From assembly GCF_002776525.5 (NCBI RefSeq), contig NC_045438.1, forward strand, positions 152,009,947-152,073,946: a stretch of DNA of 64,000 bases, read 5' to 3'. Positions 57,581 to 64,000 of this stretch are shown here, in pieces; position 1 is the first letter of the stretch, and each line of letters opens with the position of its first letter. The translations under genes were made by a program, and so were the position numbers. This stretch comes from Piliocolobus tephrosceles (Eukaryota > Chordata > Mammalia > Primates > Cercopithecidae). The notes beneath the pieces were generated by a model. The model was not told the DNA's origin. It saw nothing but the letters and a program-made list of their open reading frames with translations, and ran no database searches.

Positions 57581-58290
57581 TGGTCTTTCAGAGACAAGAG
57601 GCCATGTCTTGTCCATGTTTTTATGCCTTGCAGCCATATTTTACATATAGAAAAGACCCAGTCCGTGAACATTAAAGTCAGTATCAGGTACATTTATCAA
57701 CATAAAATCTGTTCCTTTGAATCAGCTCAACAATAACAGAGTGCAGCTGAGCACCCCCTCCCACGGTCCCATCCCTCCAGTCACTGAATATCTGTGAGAA
57801 ATTTTTCTAGTGTTTCAGAACAGAGATTTCAAGACAACCCTAGAGCCCTATGGAATACATTTTCAATCATCTTTCTGCGTCTGCTTTCTTTTTTGGGTGC
57901 ACACAGCAGACACTGGTGATGAGGCATGTGCCTGTATGCACTGTTGTTTTATAGAAGCTGAATGAAAGCCTGGGAGTTGTATCTGCCTGAAAACTTCCAT
58001 CCTGGCTTCTAGAGCTCAACACCTGAAACACTAGAGGCAGTTGAGGTCACTTTGAAAACGGAACTCTTGATGTTCTGCTCAAACTTTAGAGGCATTAACA
58101 ACAAATCAGGCAAATGGAAGTGTGGAAAAATCAGAAACGAGGACCACTCTGTGTTAAGGGTTTTGTCGTCATATCGTGTGTGTGTTTATGAATGTGTGTG
58201 TGTGTCATGTGTGAGTGCATTTAACCTTCGTGCAATAAGAGAGTAGTTTTCCACTTAGAACCAGCCAACTCTCTGTAAAATCTACCTCCA
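57581..58290. other. Unique non-coding sequence
   Basis: A short GT-rich run lies near 58178-58205. No gene recognised. Confidence 0.45.
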
Positions 58291-58294
58291 TGAT

Positions 58295-58486
58295 TCTAAT
58301 TTTGCTCCCCCCGCCGTGGGCAAGTTGGCAATGTCTGAATGTCTGAAGTCATTTTTGCTTGTCACGACTGGGGAGGAGCTACCAGCATCTAGTGAGTAGA
58401 AGCCAGGAATGCTGCTAAACATCCTACAACACACAGGACAGCCCCCACCACAAAGAATCATCCAGCACAAGATGTCAACAGCGCCA
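58295..58486. mobile_element. MER5A (hAT-Charlie MITE)
   Basis: 'ggcaatgtctgaatgtctga', 'ttgtcacgactggggaggag', 'aatgctgctaaacatcctac' and 'acaggacagcccccaccaca' match the MER5A text closely. The terminal repeats are partly missing, so it is slightly truncated. Confidence 0.88.
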
Positions 58487-59049
58487 AGACAAACCCTAGT
58501 TTACCTTAACCTTAAAGGAACAGTTCGAATGCCTGGGAAGGGATGTCTGCCACATCTGTACTGCAGAGAAGCACGGCCCCCAGTCAAGGACATGGAGAGT
58601 TCCATGACTGGATCTAGACTGTGCCCATCCACAAAGATGCCTCCTGCTCTTCTCCAGCATACAATCCAGTCCGTGAGAATAGACTTTATTGGTGGGGGGC
58701 GGGGCTTTAGGTGAGCGACACTGAAGGGCTTGCTCTGAGCTTGGCCTCTGCTGGCAGATTATTTTCTGGCCAATTTAATCTCAATCCTGCCTCTACTTGT
58801 TTTTTTTTTTTCTTCCCCCCCGCTTTTGGATCTCATAGTTCCACAAGACAACATACATCTAAGAGACGGGGGAAAAGGTTAAAGCAGCAAGGGGATGCTG
58901 GATAGAGGGAGAGGGAAACAAGAAAGAAAAAAACAAGATGGAGAGACAGAGACAGAGAGAGATGTACAAATGGAGGCTGCTTGGTTAAAGTGTCCTGGAG
59001 TTTTCAGCAAGAGACTTTGCTGCCAGTGTCTCTCCATTCTTCTCTCTGC
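58487..59049. other. Unique non-coding sequence
   Basis: Purine-rich near 58905-58965 (GAGA units). No gene recognised. Confidence 0.45.
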
Positions 59050-59072
59050 CTCTGTCTCTCTCTCTCTCTCTG

Positions 59073-59116
<44 letters not shown>
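59050..59116. repeat. (TC)n(CA)21 microsatellite
   Basis: TC repeats pass into an uninterrupted CA run (59074-59116). Likely highly polymorphic. Confidence 0.93.
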
Positions 59117-59118
<2 letters not shown>

Positions 59119-62100
59119 CCCCACCACCACACAGAGGCCAGGTGGCTCTGCTTACATACATGGCTTGGCGCTTTTACTCCTTGGCTAAGACCATTTCACA
59201 CATGAACAACACAGCCTCCTCCTAGAGATTTGTCATCCATCTGCTTGCAGAAGAGCTGTCTGTTTCCCTCTGAAAACTGGTCCAATCAACATTTTCCTTT
59301 GGCCGGGGTAGCTTACCAGCAGCTCCTCCATAAGGTCCATAATTGCAATTTCTCATTCTCATTTGCCTGGCTGGCTTCACCCTTCTGTCCTCTCTGCACC
59401 TTCCCACAAGTGCCCCACCCTCTCCACCAGCCCTCTCCTCCTTTTGTGTTAAGAAGCCCTGTCAAAATGAATGACAGAATCAACTTCCTTCTCCCAAAAT
59501 GGCTCATTACTCATAACTTTCAAGCAATATTGCCTTCTGTCCTCAAAAGGTTTGCAGATTTTTTTCCCCCAACTGATCCCCTTTCCAGAGTGAAATAGCG
59601 GATGAATGCCTTGCCTAGCACCCTCTCTAAGCTCTGCCTCTGTAGCAGTATTGTGGGCCAATATGCCACCGAGTCTTTCCTTGTGATCTGCTTCAGCCTG
59701 TCTTGTGCCATATGCTTGTGGCAGACAGTGGTTAATATCAGTCTGTGAGCATCTTGAGGCTAGCTTTGAAGTCTAATTCTAGTGTCATCATGCTTATAGG
59801 GTGCACACTTTGTTTGTTCTAGAACAGAGGGTCATTCTGCTATGGGATGTGGAACACTAACCCTGATATTGCAGCCGTGTTTGTGGTTGAGTGAGGGAGC
59901 AGGTGATGGGCATAGGAGGGAACCAAGCCCTGAACCGTGTTTCAGGCATGCTCTGTCCCATCCCCTTTCTCCAAGATGACTTCTTATTCTTAAATTTCGA
60001 ATAGTGAATAACACAGGCAGGAGGTGGGATAGCATGAGAACTTAGGAAATCTACCCATCTCTTTGTTATTTACAAGATAAATGTCTACATTGAAGCTTTA
60101 GGGACCCAGATTACAACTGAATTGTTTCATAAATACATCTGAAATCTACCATTTTGAAGGAAAAAGTAAAACCTGAAGAATGATTAAGAAGGCATAGAGA
60201 ATCCGCAGGCTCTAAGATGCGTGAATAATGCCTTTCCATGGTTCACTACCAGGTGACCTGGACCTACAGCTAGTCTTCAGTATGTTATGTTGGGAGCATT
60301 CCCAGACAGTTAACGGGTAAAATGCTTTCAAATTCTCCTTTACTGAAGTAAAGTAAAGGAGAATTTGAAGTAATACACTTAGGTGAGGAATACAAGTGCC
60401 TGGTATTTGTATGTAAGTGCCAAACAACTTGGCACAGTGGGATGAAGCAGGGTCTACTTTTTCCCAAATGTGAAGTTAGTAGCTACAGAGGGGTCCTGAG
60501 ACAGAAAGCATTTGTAAATATTAATTTGTGCTCTGTTTCACAGAATCTGAAATCAGGCATCTGTGCATTTTAAAATATGAAAGAACTAGGAGATCCAGTA
60601 CTTGGTAGCATTTTAGAGGGAAAAAAGGCCATAGCTCGAAATTGCTGTGATTTCAGTTGGCTGAATTTATGTGTAAAGGGCATGTTAGGGAATAGTCTGC
60701 AAAGATACCAGAAACTGCCATTCATGGAAGGCCTTGAGTGCAAAATGCAACAGTCACTGGTTCTGACCCAATGCCATCAGATGGTTTTGGAAGGTCCTCA
60801 AAGGAGACACAACACCAACAGTGACATTGCTTCCAGCCCAGGCAGGCTGGAGCTGTTCTGAGTCTTCCTGAAGGTTCTGAATGGTCCAACCCTTGGACTC
60901 CTTCAGAGAGTCATGGAGCACCCACATTTCCTTTGCCCCTGAAACACTTGTCTGTTTCCGTCTTCACCTTGACTCCTAATCTATTCAGAGATCCCAGCTG
61001 ATCCTCTCTTTCAAAGCCAGGCCCAGTGAGATCTTCCAGAAGCTTACTTCAGCATTCCTTCCGCCGTCATTCTGGATAGCAGGGTAGACAGAGACAGCAA
61101 TGGAGAATTCCAGTTGATTCCCCATAAAATGGCCACTTGGTTGTGGGGCATGAGCTGGTCTGTGCTTGTTTGTGCCTGGCAGTGCACACACTAGAACACT
61201 GGGCAACCCCGGACATAAATCAGCTAGATACTATTATTAAATAGCCGAAGGTTTGCCAGTGCAGCCTGGGGCAAAGAGAGAGGGGTAAAGTCAGGCTCCC
61301 AACAGACTTCTCCATAGGAAACCTCTCCTCTGCTGTGATTTTCCAGATGAACTGCGTAAATGGTTCCAAATCACCGAATGTTTGTGCACACAGGCTCCAC
61401 TCACATGCATGCACACACCCGGCCTGTGTGCTTCCTCCCTCTCGTCTCTTGAACCCGTAGCTCTTGATTCTGCCTGTAGGAGCAATGATGTTGTAGCAAC
61501 CATGACAAAATAAACAAAATCAGAAGGCAGTTCCAGACTGTGCCCTGCCACCTGCCCTCTATCTACCTTAGACAGATCACGTAGGCCCACTGGGTCTTGA
61601 TAAGACATGGACTTTCACACCTGCTCTTCCAGTCTTATAGGATTACCTGGAGGATCATGTGATGCCAAGGATGTAAAAGTGCTCCGAGGGGTGAAAAGGA
61701 CTTTATATAGTAAATTCTTAAAAAGCGCTATAGGCACAGCCATAGCTCCTGAAACTAGCATTCTCATAATGCTAGTCCAATCCATAAGTTTCATTTGCTT
61801 CAAGCAGCTCAGATAGACACTCTCTGAAGAAAAATGATGCATAAAAACCCCACTGTTTGTGATCAGAATAATCAGGTACCACTAAATAGCCCTGCATGTG
61901 GATGCATGATACCAGCAGCCTCCAACTTGCTTCTCCAGGAGCCCTGTACTTAACTTGGAAACCCCTTTATTTAACTTCTGTCCACTCACAAAGCTTCACT
62001 TTGTCTTCTCTCCTGTCCTGTCCTCCTGAGGTTAACCCTTGAGAGCCTGTAATCAAGACTAGGCCCTGCCCACCCTAAGTCACCCTCCCCTCCCTCTAGG

Positions 62101-63640
62101 CCTCCACCTCACTGGGGAGCGACATTGCAGCCAGTGGCAAGAAGCTGCAAAATTCTCTCATCTGTAAAGAGAGCCCCTAAAACCCCAAATCCCAGACCAG
62201 TAGAGGAAACCATTGCTGCCCTAATATCACGTGTTACAAGTCTTCAAGCCCATGGTATCTGAGATGTTAGGAGCTAGCATTCCTTGTAATTAAATCGCTG
62301 GAACATCACAAGGACCCAGTTCAGGGGGGGTGGTTGTTTGACTGATTGATGACAGCATCTCAATTATTTAGGAGATTTCTGTATAGAGGAGTGACTGAAA
62401 GGAAAAGAAGATAACCTCCACTTATATCATGAGATCTTGCTTAGTAGAAGGCTGTGAGGATGGGAACAAAGTGAAATCATGAAAAATAGCCTGATGCAAA
62501 AAGACAAAGAAGAATTTCAGGGCCATTGAGATCACACTGGAATAATAACTGAACAGAGCCAGCACTACAGTTTTCAGACCTGATGGCTAACAAGCGAAGC
62601 ATACTCAGAGATAGGCATGTGATTATAAAGACTTCCCCTACCCCTGGCGCTCTATTCCACTAATTATCCATTTATGCCAAATGAATTCTAGAGTTCCCTT
62701 TCTGGAATTTCTTACCTGAATCAGTCCAGATATGACAGTTCTATTTTTTAAAGCACCTTACCGAAAATAAAGTGCTTTTCAGTAGTAAACCTTTAAGATT
62801 CCTGGTTTCCCTCTGACTTGTGCAAATATGAAAGAACTGAAATTGGACCACATTGGCCCGGGTTAGGAAAACATAGATGGCAGAGATAAGGTAGATCAAA
62901 GAAACATCTCTCTGTGGGTGAAGGAGTTCCTGGTTGTCATGTGTCCATTATTTGTAGTATTTTCCCCACTTGAGGAGGCTGTTGTGAAGGGCAGGATGCT
63001 TCGCTGAGTCTTTATTGTAAGAGGCATAGGTATGTCTTGGGTGGATTCCAGTTCTCAGGTTGATTTGCTTGACAACTCTTAGGCAGGAACAATTAATACT
63101 GCTGCCTCTCAACTAGCTAGGGAGATTTCACTGTGGAGGCAGAAATTGGATTCACTGAGGCAGAATTGCCAGGGCTTGACACCCTTCACACCTCTCTTTT
63201 CCAAGTCTCTCTCCGAGAAAGGGTGAACTTTTCAAGTCAAAGAGCAGGGACGTAAATAGATGCAGTTATGGTTGTCTGTGGAGGATCCATTCACTTAAGG
63301 CAAAGGTCTTAGAAATTACAGAAGAGGAGAAAGAACGGGAACTATTGTGGTACCAGGATGGCTGGAGAAGAGAAAGTGCGCTTACTGTGCACAGCTTCCT
63401 TTCCCTCACCTGCGCCACCGTGAACCCACCTGTATCTTTCTGCTGGCAGAAACATTTGCTCAGTGTATCGCCAGAGTACTTGAGTGTCTGATATTTCTCA
63501 AGGTAGAATCTACCTCACCATCTCTGAAACCTCAAAATGTGTGGCCCTCTCGAAGGATAACAGTTGGCAGCAACCTAAGGCTGTTCTGCTCCAACTTGGA
63601 ATGAAGAGGAATATGATATGGCCATTCTTCTTAGCACAGA
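59117..63640. other. Unique non-coding sequence
   Basis: About 4.5 kb with no confident repeat or exon. Holds a perfect 18-bp hairpin at 60327-60369. Open frames on both strands (59230-59661, 60985-61842) overlap and lack domains. Confidence 0.45.
60327..60369. repeat. Perfect hairpin, 18-bp arms, 7-nt loop
   Basis: TTCAAATTCTCCTTTACT (60327-60344) is exactly the reverse complement of 60352-60369. The loop is GAAGTAA. Confidence 0.9.
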
Positions 63641-63642
63641 GA

Positions 63643-63668
63643 CCAAAAAAAAAAAAAAAAAAAAAAAA
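63643..63668. repeat. Poly-A, about 26 nt
   Basis: An uninterrupted A run with no recognisable SINE or LINE body before it, so its origin is unclear. Confidence 0.85.
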
Positions 63669-63879
63669 CCCCTTATATACTTCAGAAGGTGAAGGTCTTA
63701 CTTCTCACTGGCTTTGCACCAGGTCCTGGGATTGGCATATAATAAAAAATGCATATGCAGTGACCATGAAATGGGCTTAAAGGTCAATCTTGGCTGCCAA
63801 TCATGGCTAAACTGCATTGTATTCCATGCTTTTTCCATATTGCCCCTGCAGTGTACATATGCATGCACAGTCACGGCCC

Positions 63880-64000
63880 CTGCACACTGTGTGCACACTC
63901 ACGCCTGCACATGTGTATGGATATACACCCCTGCACATGTACTTGTATGCACACTCACCCACACACATGCATTTGTGTGCACTCACTTCTGCACACCTAT
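63880..64000. repeat. Degenerate TGCACAC/CACATG minisatellite-like tract
   Basis: Repeated 'tgcacactcac', 'ctgcacatgt' and 'cacacacatgca' units with irregular spacing, continuing to the window edge. Confidence 0.65.

Noticed and set aside
59050..59116. Regular repeats considered as a CRISPR-like array
   Set aside because: Dinucleotide microsatellite in a mammalian genome; no spacer structure.
1..64000. tRNA, rRNA or bacterial-type operon elements
   Set aside because: No cloverleaf with intact A/B boxes outside Alus, no rRNA text, and no closely packed coding frames were seen.

Overview
The window is nuclear DNA from a primate. It is AT-rich with scattered Alu, L1, L2, MIR and old DNA-transposon copies, many microsatellites, and no CpG island or operon-like gene packing. 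Two young AluY copies (37415-37644 and 37931-38239) carry changes I associate with Old World monkey (AluYRa-type) subfamilies, including a 'gatccggccac' 3' half and 'gcgtaaa' before the A-box-like region. I therefore infer a macaque/baboon/vervet-type genome rather than human. That inference rests on recalled subfamily diagnostics and needs RepeatMasker/BLAT confirmation. I recognise no exon of a known host protein-coding gene. The window looks intergenic or deep-intronic.

The main object is a complete, minus-strand class I (gammaretrovirus-like) endogenous provirus at 21383-30711. It has two LTRs, a 4-bp TTTT target duplication, a proline-tRNA-like primer site, remnants of gag, pro, pol (RT, RNase H, integrase) and env, and a polypurine tract. 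The LTRs have an LTR12/ERV9-like layout with tandem CCAAT blocks, and the NC, protease and Env motifs are of the HERV-W/ERV9-related kind. It sits inside an older L1M element (20935-21382 and 30712-31225) and is itself interrupted in gag by a small twin-primed L1 (27907-28361) with a 14-bp target duplication. The order is therefore L1M, then provirus, then L1PA-like. LTR divergence, hand-counted at about 10% over about 345 aligned bases, makes the provirus old. Catalytic residues of RT and integrase are changed and every gene is interrupted. Even so, one 359-codon env frame covering the SU C-terminus and most of TM remains open.

Left of the provirus (1-21382) are unique sequence, Alus at about 2.1, 6.4, 10.4, 15.5, 16.4, 17.9 and 20.5 kb, MIR/L2 fragments and dinucleotide repeats. 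A candidate 17-nt microexon flanked by strong splice signals lies at 17454-17470. Right of the provirus (30712-64000) are L2 fragments, single and tandem Alus, a 103-base pure-pyrimidine tract, a MER1-type hAT element with its 8-bp duplication (47380-47673), a MADE1 mariner MITE able to form a miR-548-like hairpin (57172-57250), a MER5A copy (about 58295-58486), and a repeat-poor interval (51031-53950) with paired inverted octamer motifs. Nothing here suggests a multi-gene functional host system. The most interesting items are the nested provirus with its open env frame, the microexon candidate, the hairpins and the possible cis-regulatory interval.
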